64,000 nucleotides of DNA from CAWJNF01 sp963844235 (GCA_963844235.1 CAWJNF010000008.1:620001-684000); one strand, 5' to 3'. Shown: positions 53,186-63,486, numbered from the stretch's first letter. Numbers and translations are program-made. Notes: generated by a model not told the origin, from the sequence alone.

Positions 53186-54163
53186 TCACCGGTCCGTCCT
53201 CGGGTCGAGCGCATCGCGTAGGCCGTCGCCCAGCAGGTTGAAGGCGAGCGTCGTCGCGATCAGGAAGAGGCCCGGGAAGACCATGAGCCACCAGGCGACG
53301 TCGAAGATCGTGGCCGCGTCGGAGAGCATCCGGCCCCACGACGGTATGTCCTGCGACACACCGAGCCCGAGGAAGGCGAGCGCCGCCTCGAACAGGATGT
53401 TGGCCGGAATGAGCAGCGTCGAGTAGACGATGATCGGCGCGACGAGGTTCGGCAGGACCTCCCGGAACATGATCCGCACGTTGCCGGCCCCGAGCGAACG
53501 GCTCGCCTCGACGAACTCCTTCTCGCGAATCGAGAGCACGTTGCCGCGCACGATGCGTGCGATGTAGGGCCACGAAAAGATGGCGATGATGAAGACGACG
53601 AGCCGACGGGTGCCGGGTTGGATGAAACCGCCCAGGCAGCCCTCGGCCGACGTGCCGCACGCCGCGGCCATGCCGATCGCAAGCAGAAGGATCGGCAGGG
53701 CGAGCACGATGTCCGTCGTGCGCGAGATGATCGTGTCCGCGAAGCCCCGGAAGTAGCCCGCCAGGAGGCCGACCACGGTGCCGATGGCCACCGCGATCCC
53801 GGTGGCGAAGAGGGCGATGAGCAGTGACGTGCGCGCGCCGTAGAGGACGCGTACGAACACGTCGCGCCCGGCCGTGTCGGCGCCGAACCAGAAGTCGGCG
53901 TTGGGGCCGAGCGGAATGCCGAACTCGTCCGTCATCTCCCGCTGGAAGAGCTCGTTCGGGCCGTGGCCGATGAGGTATTTCGCGATGACGCCGGCGAAGA
54001 TCGCGATCAGGATGAGCAGGATCACGACGGCAAGGCCGCCCAGGGCGGCCTTGTCGCGCTTGAAGCGGAGCCAGAAGAGCTGCCGCGGCGACTTCCCCTC
54101 GACCGCTCCGGCGACGCTCGTGACGTCGGTGGGCGCGCGCTCGACCTCGCTGACGACGCTCAC
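53186..54163 (-). CDS. Peptide ABC transporter permease (OppC/DppC-like)
   Basis: 325 aa. Cytoplasmic N-terminus, six TM helices, DAFGADTAGRDVFVRVLYGAR-type segment (FGADTAGRDVFVRVLYGART), EAA loop EFVEASRSLGAGNVRIMFRE, and LNLLGDGLRDALDPRT at the end. First gene of the opp operon. Confidence 0.93.
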   Translation of the reverse strand: MSVVSEVERAPTDVTSVAGAVEGKSPRQLFWLRFKRDKAALGGLAVVILLILIAIFAGVIAKYLIGHGPNELFQREMTDEFGIPLGPNADFWFGADTAGRDVFVRVLYGARTSLLIALFATGIAVAIGTVVGLLAGYFRGFADTIISRTTDIVLALPILLLAIGMAAACGTSAEGCLGGFIQPGTRRLVVFIIAIFSWPYIARIVRGNVLSIREKEFVEASRSLGAGNVRIMFREVLPNLVAPIIVYSTLLIPANILFEAALAFLGLGVSQDIPSWGRMLSDAATIFDVAWWLMVFPGLFLIATTLAFNLLGDGLRDALDPRTDR

Positions 54164-54192
54164 GCCATTCCCCTCGCGGTCATGACCCGAGA

Positions 54193-54198
54193 ACTGTA
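54193..54198 (-). promoter_or_regulatory. Candidate -10 box for the opp operon
   Basis: TACAGT on the minus strand, 29 bp before oppC; the -35 is weak. Confidence 0.35.
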
Positions 54199-54260
54199 GC
54201 GCTCGGCGCGCCCGAACAGAAGACCGGTTCCGATCGACGGCGATGCCGTTCGGTCGTTAC

Positions 54261-54289
54261 GGCGTCGCCGGGCTATGCCGGGCGACGCC
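54261..54289. terminator. GC-rich hairpin between atpG and oppC
   Basis: GGCGTCGCC and GGCGACGCC with an 11 nt interior that pairs partly (GGC-TAT-GCC). With copy B4 it marks the end of the atpZ-G transcription unit. Confidence 0.6.
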
Positions 54290-54300
54290 TCAGCGCGAGA

Positions 54301-54354
54301 AACGCGTGAACATTCAAGGAGGGGGTCCGTGGGGGAACCGATGGGTTCCCCCGC
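54301..54354. repeat. Family B repeat, copy B4
   Basis: AACGCGTGAACATTCAAGG, AGGGGGTCC, then GTGGGGGAACC-...-GGTTCCCCCGC, nearly identical to B1 and ending 4 bp before the atpG stop. Confidence 0.85.
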
Positions 54355-54358
54355 GCTG

Positions 54359-55264
54359 CTATCCGTATTCGAGGGCGTCGGCGCCGGCGACAACCTCGAG
54401 GATCTCCTGCGTGATCTCCGACTGCCGCGCCCGGTTCATGTCGAGCGTGAGCCGGTCGATGAGCTCGTTCGCGTTCTTGGACGCGTTCCGCATCGCCGTC
54501 ATCCTGGCGCCGAGCTCCGAGGCGGCGGACTCGAGCAGGGCGCGATAGATCGTGGTCTCGACGTACGTGGGCAGGAGGCGCTCGAGGATCTCCTCCGGCT
54601 CCGGCTCGTAGATGATGTCCCCTTCGAGGGCGATCTCGTACGGGGTCTTCTTCTCCTCCTCCTGTTCCATCGCGGAGCGCGGAATCGGCAGGAGGTCGAT
54701 CGTCTCGACCTTCTGCGTCAACGGCGAGTAGTAGCGGTTGTAGACGAGCACGACCGAGTCGACCTCCCGCTCCACGAAGAGCTCGATCACGCGGTGGGCG
54801 ATGGTGGCGGCGTCCGAATAGGCGGGCTTGTCGGTGAAGCCGACCCAGGCGCCGGCGAGCTCGTAGCGGCGAAACGACAGCGTCGAGCGGCCCTTCTTTC
54901 CGGCGACGAGCCAGCGCGGCGCGCCTCCCGAGGCACGTACCTCGCGCTCGAGCGAGAACGCGCGCCTGAGGATCTGCGAGTTGAAGGGGCCGGCCAGGCC
55001 CCTGTCACCGGTGAGCGCGACGATGGCGGTCGAGGCGACCTCGTCGCGCACCTCGAGCAGGGGCAGACGGTTCGACGCCTGGCCCGCGGCGCGGGCCGTG
55101 CCGATCATCAGCTCGCGCATGCGCTCGGCGTAAGGCCTCATCGCCTGGATGCGCGCCTCCGCCCGTCGCAGGCGCGCGCCGGCGACGAGCTCCATCGCCT
55201 TCGTGATCTTGCGCGTGTTGCGGACGGAGCGGATCCGGCGTTTGAGGTCCTGCTGGGAGGCCAT
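54359..55264 (-). CDS. atpG: ATP synthase F1 gamma subunit
   Basis: Central stalk. 301 aa. N-terminal DLKRRIRSVRNTRKITKAME and C-terminal ASKNANELIDRLTLDMNRAR, QSEITQEILEVVAGADAL helices that form the rotor coiled coil; LTGDRGLAGPFNSQILR in the middle. Separated from atpA by 143 bp holding two palindromes, unusual inside this operon. Confidence 0.95.
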   Translation of the reverse strand: MASQQDLKRRIRSVRNTRKITKAMELVAGARLRRAEARIQAMRPYAERMRELMIGTARAAGQASNRLPLLEVRDEVASTAIVALTGDRGLAGPFNSQILRRAFSLEREVRASGGAPRWLVAGKKGRSTLSFRRYELAGAWVGFTDKPAYSDAATIAHRVIELFVEREVDSVVLVYNRYYSPLTQKVETIDLLPIPRSAMEQEEEKKTPYEIALEGDIIYEPEPEEILERLLPTYVETTIYRALLESAASELGARMTAMRNASKNANELIDRLTLDMNRARQSEITQEILEVVAGADALEYG

Positions 55265-55290
55265 CTAGGACGTCTCCGCCGCCTTCGCCT

Positions 55291-55318
55291 GTAGGGGCCG
55301 GCTATATCCGGCCGCTAC
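55291..55318. repeat. Family A palindrome, copy A8
   Basis: GTAGGGGCCGG-CTATAT-CCGGCCGCTAC, a slightly worn full-length copy. Confidence 0.8.
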
Positions 55319-55365
55319 GGACGATTGACGCGGGCCCTCTGTGCACCACCGCTGGGGGGCCACAT

Positions 55366-55392
55366 GTAGGGGCCGCATCTCATGCGGCCCAC
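55366..55392. repeat. Family A palindrome, copy A9
   Basis: GTAGGGGCCGCAT-CTC-ATGCGGCCCAC. Core pair GCAT/ATGC replaces GGAT/ATCC, a compensatory change. Confidence 0.8.
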
Positions 55393-55407
55393 TCTGCCGC
55401 CCGACGC

Positions 55408-56949
<1,542 letters not shown>

Positions 56950-56985
56950 CTGTGTGCAGCGCTCCTCATGTGTGCAGTGGGTCCT

Positions 56986-57519
56986 CTACGTTCTGGCGGC
57001 GAGCTCGTGGCGGAGGGAGTCGAGGCGGCCGCGCACGCTCGCGTCAGCGCGGAACGAGCCGGCCTGGAGGACGATGCCTCCGATCAGGCTCGGATCCACC
57101 GATCTCGTCGCGTCGACGCGCCGGCCCGAAGCCCGCTCGATCGTGGCGATGATGTCTGCGGCCTCGGCGTCCGAGAGGTCCTGCGCCGTGACGAGGTCGA
57201 CCTTGAGCACGCGCTCGTCCTCGGCGACGAGGCGCTCGAACTCGTGCTGCACCTCGTCGATCTCGCCCAGCCGGCCCTTGTCGGCGGCCAGGCGCAGGAA
57301 GTTCAGGAAGACCGGCTCGGCGCCCTCGAAGACCGCGTCGAGCCCGGCCCTCTTCGCCCGCGCGTCGATCTGAGGATTGAGCAGCAGGTTGCGCAGCTCC
57401 GGCGAGGCCTCGACGGCCTCGACGAAGCCGGCCAGCTCCTCGCTCACCTCGCGCACCCGGCCCTTCTCCTTGGCCGCGTCGAAGAGGGCCTTCGCGTAGA
57501 TCCGCTGGGCGACGGCCAT
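56986..57519 (-). CDS. atpH: ATP synthase F1 delta subunit
   Basis: 177 aa, helical. AQRIYAKALFDAAKEKGRVR, SPELRNLLLNPQIDARAKR, then the C-terminal DATRSVDPSLIGGIVLQAGS. Connects F1 to the peripheral stalk. 5 bp from atpF. Confidence 0.93.
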   Translation of the reverse strand: MAVAQRIYAKALFDAAKEKGRVREVSEELAGFVEAVEASPELRNLLLNPQIDARAKRAGLDAVFEGAEPVFLNFLRLAADKGRLGEIDEVQHEFERLVAEDERVLKVDLVTAQDLSDAEAADIIATIERASGRRVDATRSVDPSLIGGIVLQAGSFRADASVRGRLDSLRHELAART

Positions 57520-57524
57520 TCGCG

Positions 57525-58097
57525 TCAGTTCCTCGACGCGAGCCTGTCGAAGTCGATCTCGCCGATGGCTTCGTCGATCAGCCGGCGCTGGTCCTCGGCG
57601 CCGAGCACCTTGCCGGTCACCTTCTCGGCCGCGACCAGCGTCAGCTCGACCACCTCGCGGCGGATCTGCTCGACGAGCCTCTGGTTCTCGGCCTCGATCG
57701 CCTTGCGATTCTCCTCGAGACGCCGATCGAGGTCGGCCTGCGCCTCCTCGATGACGCGATGGCGCTGGGCGTCACCGACACGGCGCGCCTCGCTCAGGAT
57801 CTCCTCGGCCTGCACCTTCGCCTGAGCGATGAGCTGACGGTTCTCCTCGACGGCCGCACGGGCCTCGGTGCGCGCGCGATCGGCCTCGTCGAGGGCTTCG
57901 CGGATGCGGTCGCGGCGGGCGTCGATCATCACCTGGATGCGGCCGAACGCGAGCTTCCTGAGCACGAAGAACACGATCACGAACGTGATCGCGGTCCAGA
58001 TCATGAGGCCCGGGACGACCTTGATCAGGTCGCTGCCGGAGTCCTCTTCGGTCGTCTCCTGCGCGAGGACGAGCGTGGCGAGCAGCGCGTCCTGCAT
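57525..58097 (-). CDS. atpF: ATP synthase F0 b subunit
   Basis: 190 aa. One N-terminal TM helix (LIKVVPGLMIWTAITFVIVF) followed by a long charged helix (RIREALDEADRARTEARAAV onward) that forms the dimeric stalk. 3 bp after atpE. Confidence 0.94.
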   Translation of the reverse strand: MQDALLATLVLAQETTEEDSGSDLIKVVPGLMIWTAITFVIVFFVLRKLAFGRIQVMIDARRDRIREALDEADRARTEARAAVEENRQLIAQAKVQAEEILSEARRVGDAQRHRVIEEAQADLDRRLEENRKAIEAENQRLVEQIRREVVELTLVAAEKVTGKVLGAEDQRRLIDEAIGEIDFDRLASRN

Positions 58098-58100
58098 CGG

Positions 58101-58376
58101 CTACGCCAGAACGTACGCGAGCAGGCCGCCGAGCAGGCCGTAGAACACGACCGCCTCGACCAGGGCGAACCCGAGCCACTGGATGCCCTGCAGCTCGCTG
58201 CGCAGCTCGGGCTGGCGCGCGACCGCCTGGATCATCGAGCCGAACAGGTAGCCGAGGCCGACGCCGGCGCCCGCGGCGCCGAGGCCGACGCCGAGCCCGA
58301 AGGCGATGGCGCGCCCCGCGCTGACGACGTCCTCCCCCTCGACCTGCGCCAGGAGCATTGCGAAGACAGATCCCAT
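58101..58376 (-). CDS. atpE: ATP synthase F0 c subunit
   Basis: 91 aa hairpin of two TM helices with a glycine-rich first helix (GLGVGLGAAGAGVGLGYLFG), the polar loop ARQPELRSEL, and ion-binding Glu74 in ALVEAVVFYG. The surrounding residues lack the Gln/Ser pattern of sodium-type rings, so proton coupling is expected. Confidence 0.95.
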   Translation of the reverse strand: MGSVFAMLLAQVEGEDVVSAGRAIAFGLGVGLGAAGAGVGLGYLFGSMIQAVARQPELRSELQGIQWLGFALVEAVVFYGLLGGLLAYVLA

Positions 58377-58395
58377 ACACCCTCCCTCTCGATCC

Positions 58396-59211
58396 TCAAT
58401 GTTCCGGTTCGATCGCTCCGCCGATGTAGATGGCGGAGAGCAGCGCGAAGACGAACGCCTGGATCGTGACGACGATCGCGACCTCGAAGATGTACACGCC
58501 CACCCCCACCGGCACGGCGATGACGGCGACGGCGACGCTCTCGAGGATGATGATGAGGCCGAGCATGACGAGTATCAGCATGTGGCCCGCGAGCATGTTG
58601 GCGAAGAGACGCACGGAGAGCGAGATCAGCCGCATGAACTGGGAGATGACCTCGAGGACGGCGATCATCGGGAGCAGCCCCCGCGGCACGCCCGGCGGAA
58701 TCCAGCTCTTGACGTACTGGACGACGCCGTTGTAGCGCACGCCCTCCACGTGCGTGGCGACGAACGTGATCAGCGCGAAGGCGAGCGTCACGCTGAGGCT
58801 CGACGTCGCCGCGTAGAGCCCGAAGGTCGGGACCTCGACGCCGAAGACCTCGAAGGTCTCGTTCGAGATCGGCAGCGGAATGAAGCTGATGATGTTGAGC
58901 ACCCAGATGAAGAGGAAGAGCGCGGCGACGTAGGGGAACCACCGGTTGATCGCCTTGCTCGGCAGGTTGCCCTCGGCGATCTGGCCCTGGACGAGCTCGT
59001 AGATCGACTCGCCCAACGTCTGGCGGCGGCCCGGACGCAGGGAGAGCCCGAAGCGCATGATCCAGATCCCGAGCACGATGGTCACGGCGGCGCCGACCCA
59101 GAGGTAGACGACGGCCTTGTTCACGGAGAGGATCCCGAGGTCGATCCACGTCTCGAGATGGAACTCGTCCTCCGGCTTGAACTCCTCCTGGGCGAGCAGG
59201 AACGCGCTCAT
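58396..59211 (-). CDS. atpB: ATP synthase F0 a subunit
   Basis: 271 aa from ATG 59211 (ATGA overlap with atpI-like). Hydrophobic helices, the essential Arg in RLISLSVRLFANMLAGH, and C-terminal VTIQAFVFALLSAIYIGGAI. Forms the proton half-channels against the c-ring. Confidence 0.95.
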   Translation of the reverse strand: MSAFLLAQEEFKPEDEFHLETWIDLGILSVNKAVVYLWVGAAVTIVLGIWIMRFGLSLRPGRRQTLGESIYELVQGQIAEGNLPSKAINRWFPYVAALFLFIWVLNIISFIPLPISNETFEVFGVEVPTFGLYAATSSLSVTLAFALITFVATHVEGVRYNGVVQYVKSWIPPGVPRGLLPMIAVLEVISQFMRLISLSVRLFANMLAGHMLILVMLGLIIILESVAVAVIAVPVGVGVYIFEVAIVVTIQAFVFALLSAIYIGGAIEPEH

Positions 59212-59594
59212 CGCTTGGTGCCCCCCGAGTAGTAGGACGTGAGCGAGAGCGCGAGCTCGGTCGTGTACGCGGCCGCGTAGACGAGCGCGCCGCCGAGGCC
59301 TACCGCCGGCTCGAAGGCAGCGACGACGATCAGCGACACCATCACGATGATGCCGCGCGAGATCATCCCGAACGCGACGACGCCCGAGCCCGAGAGCGTC
59401 GGAGGCCCGAGCCCACGGCGACCGAGCAGGATGCCGACGAGCTCGGCGACAAACCAGAGCGTGGCGCCCAGCACCCAGCCTCCGAGCGGCCATCCCGCCG
59501 CCAGGAACACGGGGAGCGCGAGCACGACCACGAGCAGACCGGCGATCACCGGCAGGCGGCGCTCGGGAAGCGGACGCGGGCTGAGGACGGCCAC
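59208..59594 (-). CDS. Small membrane protein at the AtpI position
   Basis: 128 aa, four predicted TM helices (VIAGLLVVVLALPVFLAAGW; VLGATLWFVAELVGILLG). Matches AtpI-like proteins in size, topology and location upstream of atpB, with little sequence motif to prove it. AtpI-type proteins assist c-ring assembly or magnesium supply. Confidence 0.65.
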   Translation of the reverse strand: MAVLSPRPLPERRLPVIAGLLVVVLALPVFLAAGWPLGGWVLGATLWFVAELVGILLGRRGLGPPTLSGSGVVAFGMISRGIIVMVSLIVVAAFEPAVGLGGALVYAAAYTTELALSLTSYYSGGTKR

Positions 59595-59596
59595 GG

Positions 59597-59809
59597 CTAC
59601 ACCCGGTCCCGGTAACGGAGGATGACGGCGGCGACGCCGGCGGGCACGCCCACGAGCGCCCCGACGGCGACGCCGATGCCGACGCTGCCGACGGCTCCGC
59701 CGATCCCTGCCCCGATTCCGACGCAGATCGCGATGACGGACACCAGGTAGGCCCCGGCGCTCAGCGGGTGGAAGTCCGATTGCGCGGGCATGGCGAGAGC
59801 GCTGGTCAT
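59597..59809 (-). CDS. Small membrane protein at the AtpZ/AtpQ-like position
   Basis: 70 aa from ATG 59809, two TM helices with a glycine-rich pattern (AYLVSVIAICVGIGAGIGGA; VGALVGVPAGVAAVILRY). First gene of the atp operon, 2 bp before the AtpI-like gene. Size and place fit AtpZ/DUF-type assembly helpers; identity is tentative. An upstream in-frame start would add 16 unlikely residues. Confidence 0.6.
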   Translation of the reverse strand: MTSALAMPAQSDFHPLSAGAYLVSVIAICVGIGAGIGGAVGSVGIGVAVGALVGVPAGVAAVILRYRDRV

Positions 59810-59841
59810 CCGGCCGGCGAGTAGCCTACCATCACGCCGAC

Positions 59842-59847
59842 ATTGTA
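59842..59847 (-). promoter_or_regulatory. Candidate -10 box of the atp operon
   Basis: TACAAT on the minus strand, 32 bp before the first atp gene. A -35 is not clear. Confidence 0.4.
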
Positions 59848-60012
59848 ACGCGAACAAACGGCTTTCTTGCTGGGAAAAGACCTGATTGGGAGCAACTTCG
59901 TAACATCCGCTCCAGCGTGACGCACACCCCCGCTCCCGCTCGAGGCCTGGTGGCTAGTCATGGCACGGAAGCGCCGGGCGCGCGATCGCCGGTCCCAAGC
60001 GATCGGGCCGCC

Positions 60013-60034
60013 GGCCGGATGAGATCCGGCCCCT
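60013..60034. repeat. Family A palindrome, copy A10
   Basis: GGCCGGAT-GAG-ATCCGGCC followed by CCTAC, next to the wecA-like stop codon. The remainder of the 60050-59848 gap shows no gene. Confidence 0.8.
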
Positions 60035-60050
60035 ACACGCGCCTGGCCGG

Positions 60051-61187
60051 CTACGCCGTCCGGCGCTCGCGCCTGGCGTCGGCCTCGCGGCGCCAATTCG
60101 CCCACTCCCGTACGCGCTTGAGCTTGAGGATCTCGAGCACGATCACGACGTAGACCGATGCCGCGAGCGCCACGAGCGCGATGAGGCCCACGCCGACCGT
60201 GGGCCAGAGGTTCCAGTGGCCGTGCGCCCGGAAGGGGACGAAGCGCGTCGCGAGCGCGGCGCCCGCGAGGATCGCGCACCACCCCCACAGGTACAGGACG
60301 GTACGGCGCTGCGAGAACCCGATGTTCGCGAAGCGATGGTGCAGATGCGAGCGGTCGGCCTGCCAGACCGGGAGACCGTACTTGAGCCGCTTCGCCACCA
60401 CGAAGGACGTGTCGATGATCGGGATCGCGAGCGCGAGCAACGGCACGAACAGGGCCACGGTCGCGGCCGTCTTGAGCAGGCCCTGGATCGACACCGCTGC
60501 AAGGGTGAACCCGAGCAGCATGGCGCCCGAGTCGCCCATGAAGATCCGGGCAGGGTAGAAGTTCTGGCGCAGGAAGCCGAAGCACGTCCCGGCCACGATC
60601 GCCGATAGCACGGCCGCTTCCGGCTTCCCCAGCGAGAGCGCGATGACGGCGAATGTGCTGCCTGCGATTCCGCAGATCCCCGCCGCCAGCCCGTCCAGCC
60701 CGTCGACGAAGTTGACCATGTTCATGAGGGCCACGATCCAGGTGATGCTCACGGCCCACGCCGCCCACTCGGGCAACTCGTGCACACCGAGCGCGGGGAA
60801 CGTGAAGCGGTCGAGCGCCACCCCGAGCCCGACCGCGACGGCCGCCGCCCCGAACTGTCCCGTCAGCTTGGCCCACCACGGCAGCCCCATGGTGTCGTCG
60901 GCGATCCCGACCACGGTCGCGATCGCGGCGCCGAGCAGGATGCCGCGATACGGGCCCTCGAGCGGCAGGAACGCGAGCGCCGGCACGATCATGGCGAGGA
61001 ACATCGCTAGGCCGCCCAGCCGGGGAACCGGCCGGCGATGCATCCGGCGCTTTTCCCCGCCGGGCACGTCCATCACGCCGAAGAGGCGCGCGACGCCGCC
61101 GACGGCGGGCGTCAGCGCGAGCACGACGGCGAGCGCCACCAGAAACCCCCAGAGCACGTCCTTGTGGTCGAGGAAGGTGTCAAGCAT
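60051..61187 (-). CDS. Undecaprenyl-phosphate sugar-1-phosphate transferase (WecA/MraY family)
   Basis: 378 aa, about eleven TM helices. RRPVPRLGGLAMFLAM, the metal-binding GIADDTMGL, NMVNFVDGLDGLAAGICG and FMGDSGAMLLGF motifs, and the HLHHRFANIGFSQRRTV loop are present. Starts a lipid-linked glycan (WecA/TagO type, GlcNAc-1-P) for teichoic-acid-like or arabinogalactan-like polymers. SD GGAGGAG before the ATG; copy A11 lies just upstream. Confidence 0.92.
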   Translation of the reverse strand: MLDTFLDHKDVLWGFLVALAVVLALTPAVGGVARLFGVMDVPGGEKRRMHRRPVPRLGGLAMFLAMIVPALAFLPLEGPYRGILLGAAIATVVGIADDTMGLPWWAKLTGQFGAAAVAVGLGVALDRFTFPALGVHELPEWAAWAVSITWIVALMNMVNFVDGLDGLAAGICGIAGSTFAVIALSLGKPEAAVLSAIVAGTCFGFLRQNFYPARIFMGDSGAMLLGFTLAAVSIQGLLKTAATVALFVPLLALAIPIIDTSFVVAKRLKYGLPVWQADRSHLHHRFANIGFSQRRTVLYLWGWCAILAGAALATRFVPFRAHGHWNLWPTVGVGLIALVALAASVYVVIVLEILKLKRVREWANWRREADARRERRTA

Positions 61188-61204
61188 TCCGCGTGCGCTC
61201 CTCC

Positions 61205-61232
61205 GTAGGGGCCGGATATATCCGGCCCCTAC
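61205..61232. repeat. Family A palindrome, copy A11 (type copy)
   Basis: Perfect 28 bp palindrome: GTAGGGGCCGGATA followed by its exact reverse complement, in the upp-wecA gap. Confidence 0.92.
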
Positions 61233-61259
61233 AACCCTTCGGCGCCCGAATGGTACGTC

Positions 61260-61928
61260 CTACCGCGTTCCATAGAGCCGATCCCCCGCGTCGCCGAGGC
61301 CCGGAACGATGAAGCCATGCTCGTTCAGGCCGCGGTCGACGGCTGCGACGACAATCGTGGCCTCCGGGTGTTCGGCGTGCACACGCTCGATGCCCTCCGG
61401 CGCCGCGATGAGGGCGATGACGACGACGCTCTGCGCCCCGGCGCGTCCGACGAGCTCGACTGCGGCCGCGGTCGAGTTCCCGGTCGCCAGCATCGGATCG
61501 AGCAGGATGACGTGGCGCTCGGCGATGTCCTGGGGCAGCTTCACGTAGTACTCGACCGGCTGCAGCGTCTCCTCGTCCCGGTAGAGGCCGATGAAGCCGA
61601 CGCGTGCTCCCGAGATGAGCGAGAGGACGCCGTCGAGCATCCCGACGCCCGCCCGCAGGATCGGGCAGACGGCCACCTTCTTCCCCGAGATGCGCTCGAC
61701 CTCCGCCCACTCGTTGGGCGTCTTGACCCGCACGACCTCGGTCACGAGCTCCTTCGTCGCCTCGTAGGTCAGGAGCAGCGTGAGCTCGTTGACGAGCTGG
61801 CGGAACATCTGCGTCGTCGTTGTCTCGTCCCGCAGGAGGCCGAGCTTGTGGCGAACGAGCGGGTGCTCCGCGACCACGAGGCGCCGGCTCGTCGTCGCGG
61901 AAGACGCCCCGGCGGCGAGGTCGTTCAT
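61260..61928 (-). CDS. upp: Uracil phosphoribosyltransferase
   Basis: 222 aa. VAEHPLVRHKLGLLRDETT, ILRAGVGMLDGVLSLISGA, the PRPP loop LLDPMLATGNSTAAAVELV and ALIAAPEGIERV. Salvages uracil to UMP. ATG overlaps the glyA stop (ATGA). Confidence 0.95.
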   Translation of the reverse strand: MNDLAAGASSATTSRRLVVAEHPLVRHKLGLLRDETTTTQMFRQLVNELTLLLTYEATKELVTEVVRVKTPNEWAEVERISGKKVAVCPILRAGVGMLDGVLSLISGARVGFIGLYRDEETLQPVEYYVKLPQDIAERHVILLDPMLATGNSTAAAVELVGRAGAQSVVVIALIAAPEGIERVHAEHPEATIVVAAVDRGLNEHGFIVPGLGDAGDRLYGTR

Positions 61929-63214
61929 CGGTACGTCGTGAAGCCCCGGAAGCCCGGGTAGAGCGGTCGGCTGTCGCAGAGGGCGGTGCTGCGCGCGCGC
62001 AACGCCGCCAGGTCGGCGCCGTCCGCGAGTGCCTCGCAGATGATCGCGCCGACCTCGCGCATGTCGTCCTCGTCGAAGCCGCGCATGGTCACCGCGGGCG
62101 TTCCGAGCCGTATGCCCGAGGCGACGGTCGGCGGTCGCTCGTCGAACGGCACCGTGTTGCGGTTCACCGTGATCGCGACCTCGTCGAGGCGCTCCTCCGC
62201 ATCCTTGCCGGTCCACGAGCCGCGACGCAGGTCGAGCTGGAGCAGATGCGTGTCCGTGCCGCCCGTGATCAGGTCGAGCCCGCCGTCGAGCAGTCGAGCG
62301 GCGAGCGCGTCCGCATTCGCACGGATCTGCGTCTGGTAGGTGCGGAACGGATCAGAGGCCGCGATCTTGAAGCAGGTCGCCTTGGCGGCGATCGCGTGCT
62401 CGAGCGGGCCTCCCTGCATTCCCGGGAACACCGCTCGGTCGAGCGCCGCCGCGTGCTCCTCGTTGCAGAGCACGAAGCCGCCTCGGGGCCCGGCGAGCGT
62501 CTTGTGCGTCGTGGAGGTGACGAAGTCGCAGTGGGGCGTCGGGTTCGGGTGCAGGCCCGCGGCGACGAGGCCGGCGAAATGGGCCATGTCGCAGAGGAGC
62601 AGGGCGCCGACCTCGTCGGCGACGGCCCGGAAGCGCTCGGCTTCGACCACCCGGGGATACGCCGAGGCGCCGCAGACGACGAGCTTCGGACGGTGCTCCT
62701 TCGCGAGCCGAAGCACCTCGTCGAAGTCGACGAGGCTGGTCTCACGGTCGACGCCGTAGGAGGCGACCGTGTACAGGTGCCCCGAGAAGTTCACCTTGTG
62801 CCCGTGCGTCAGGTGGCCGCCGTGGTCGAGCCGCAGGGCCAGGAGCGTGTCGCCGGGCTCGAGGCAGGCGAAGTAGACCGCCATATTCGTCTGCGAGCCG
62901 GCATGGGGCTGCACGTTCACGTGCTCGGCCCCGAAAACCGCCTTCGCGCGCTCGATCGCAAGCCGCTCGATCTCATCGACCACCTCGCAGCCGCCGTAGT
63001 ACCGCTTTCCGGGATACCCCTCGGCGTACTTGTTCGTCGGCACCGACCCGGCCGCCTCGAGCACCGACGGCCAGGTGAAGTTCTCGGACGCGATCAGCTC
63101 GATCTGACCGCGCTGGCGCCCGAGCTCGCGCTCGATCAGCCCCGCGATCTCCGGATCGACGTCGCCGAGCCCGGCGGAACGGAGCGTCTCGAGCGAAACC
63201 TCGGCCAGGGCCAT
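61925..63214 (-). CDS. glyA: Serine hydroxymethyltransferase
   Basis: PLP enzyme giving glycine and methylene-tetrahydrofolate. 429 aa from ATG 63214. QIELIASENFTWPSVLEAAG, NKYAEGYPGKRYYGGCEVVD, and the Schiff-base Lys in VTSTTHKTLAGPRGG. A TAGACT box seven bases upstream suggests a leaderless start; extension further upstream has no family sequence. Confidence 0.97.
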   Translation of the reverse strand: MALAEVSLETLRSAGLGDVDPEIAGLIERELGRQRGQIELIASENFTWPSVLEAAGSVPTNKYAEGYPGKRYYGGCEVVDEIERLAIERAKAVFGAEHVNVQPHAGSQTNMAVYFACLEPGDTLLALRLDHGGHLTHGHKVNFSGHLYTVASYGVDRETSLVDFDEVLRLAKEHRPKLVVCGASAYPRVVEAERFRAVADEVGALLLCDMAHFAGLVAAGLHPNPTPHCDFVTSTTHKTLAGPRGGFVLCNEEHAAALDRAVFPGMQGGPLEHAIAAKATCFKIAASDPFRTYQTQIRANADALAARLLDGGLDLITGGTDTHLLQLDLRRGSWTGKDAEERLDEVAITVNRNTVPFDERPPTVASGIRLGTPAVTMRGFDEDDMREVGAIICEALADGADLAALRARSTALCDSRPLYPGFRGFTTYR

Positions 63215-63221
63215 CGGGCGT

Positions 63222-63227
63222 AGTCTA
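63222..63227 (-). promoter_or_regulatory. Candidate -10 box for leaderless glyA transcript
   Basis: TAGACT on the minus strand, seven bases before the glyA ATG; no -35 match. Confidence 0.4.
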
Positions 63228-63234
63228 GATGGGT

Positions 63235-63438
63235 GATTCCACGATCTACGCGCGGCCGGATGCGCCATCTGGCGCGTCTGGGCCACTTCCGTCCTGTCCG
63301 TGAGGCCTGCGGCCTCACAAACAGGACGTGCGCTTCGCGAGGCCGGGACTTGCCGAGGCGTCCAGCCTCGCCTGCGCCCCAGCCCCACGTCCCAGAGCGG
63401 CCACCTGACGCCCCGGCGAAGGCGGATCTCGTGGAATC
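63235..63438. mobile_element. 204 bp foldback/MITE-like element with terminal inverted repeats
   Basis: Ends GATTCCACGATC and GATCTCGTGGAATC are inverted repeats (8 exact bases GATTCCAC/GTGGAATC plus an offset GATC). Inside, GTCCTGTCCGTGAGGCC and GGCCTCACAAACAGGAC (63291-63307, 63311-63327) form a long stem around TGC, and further segments pair (CTGGCGCGTCTGGG with CCCAGAGCGGCCACC). No coding sequence. It lies between glyA and the TsaC gene. No target-site duplication was clear. Confidence 0.6.
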
Positions 63439-63486
63439 AACCATCGGGATCGGGATCGCTCGGCCCGCAGCGCCCTGTTTCCGAGG

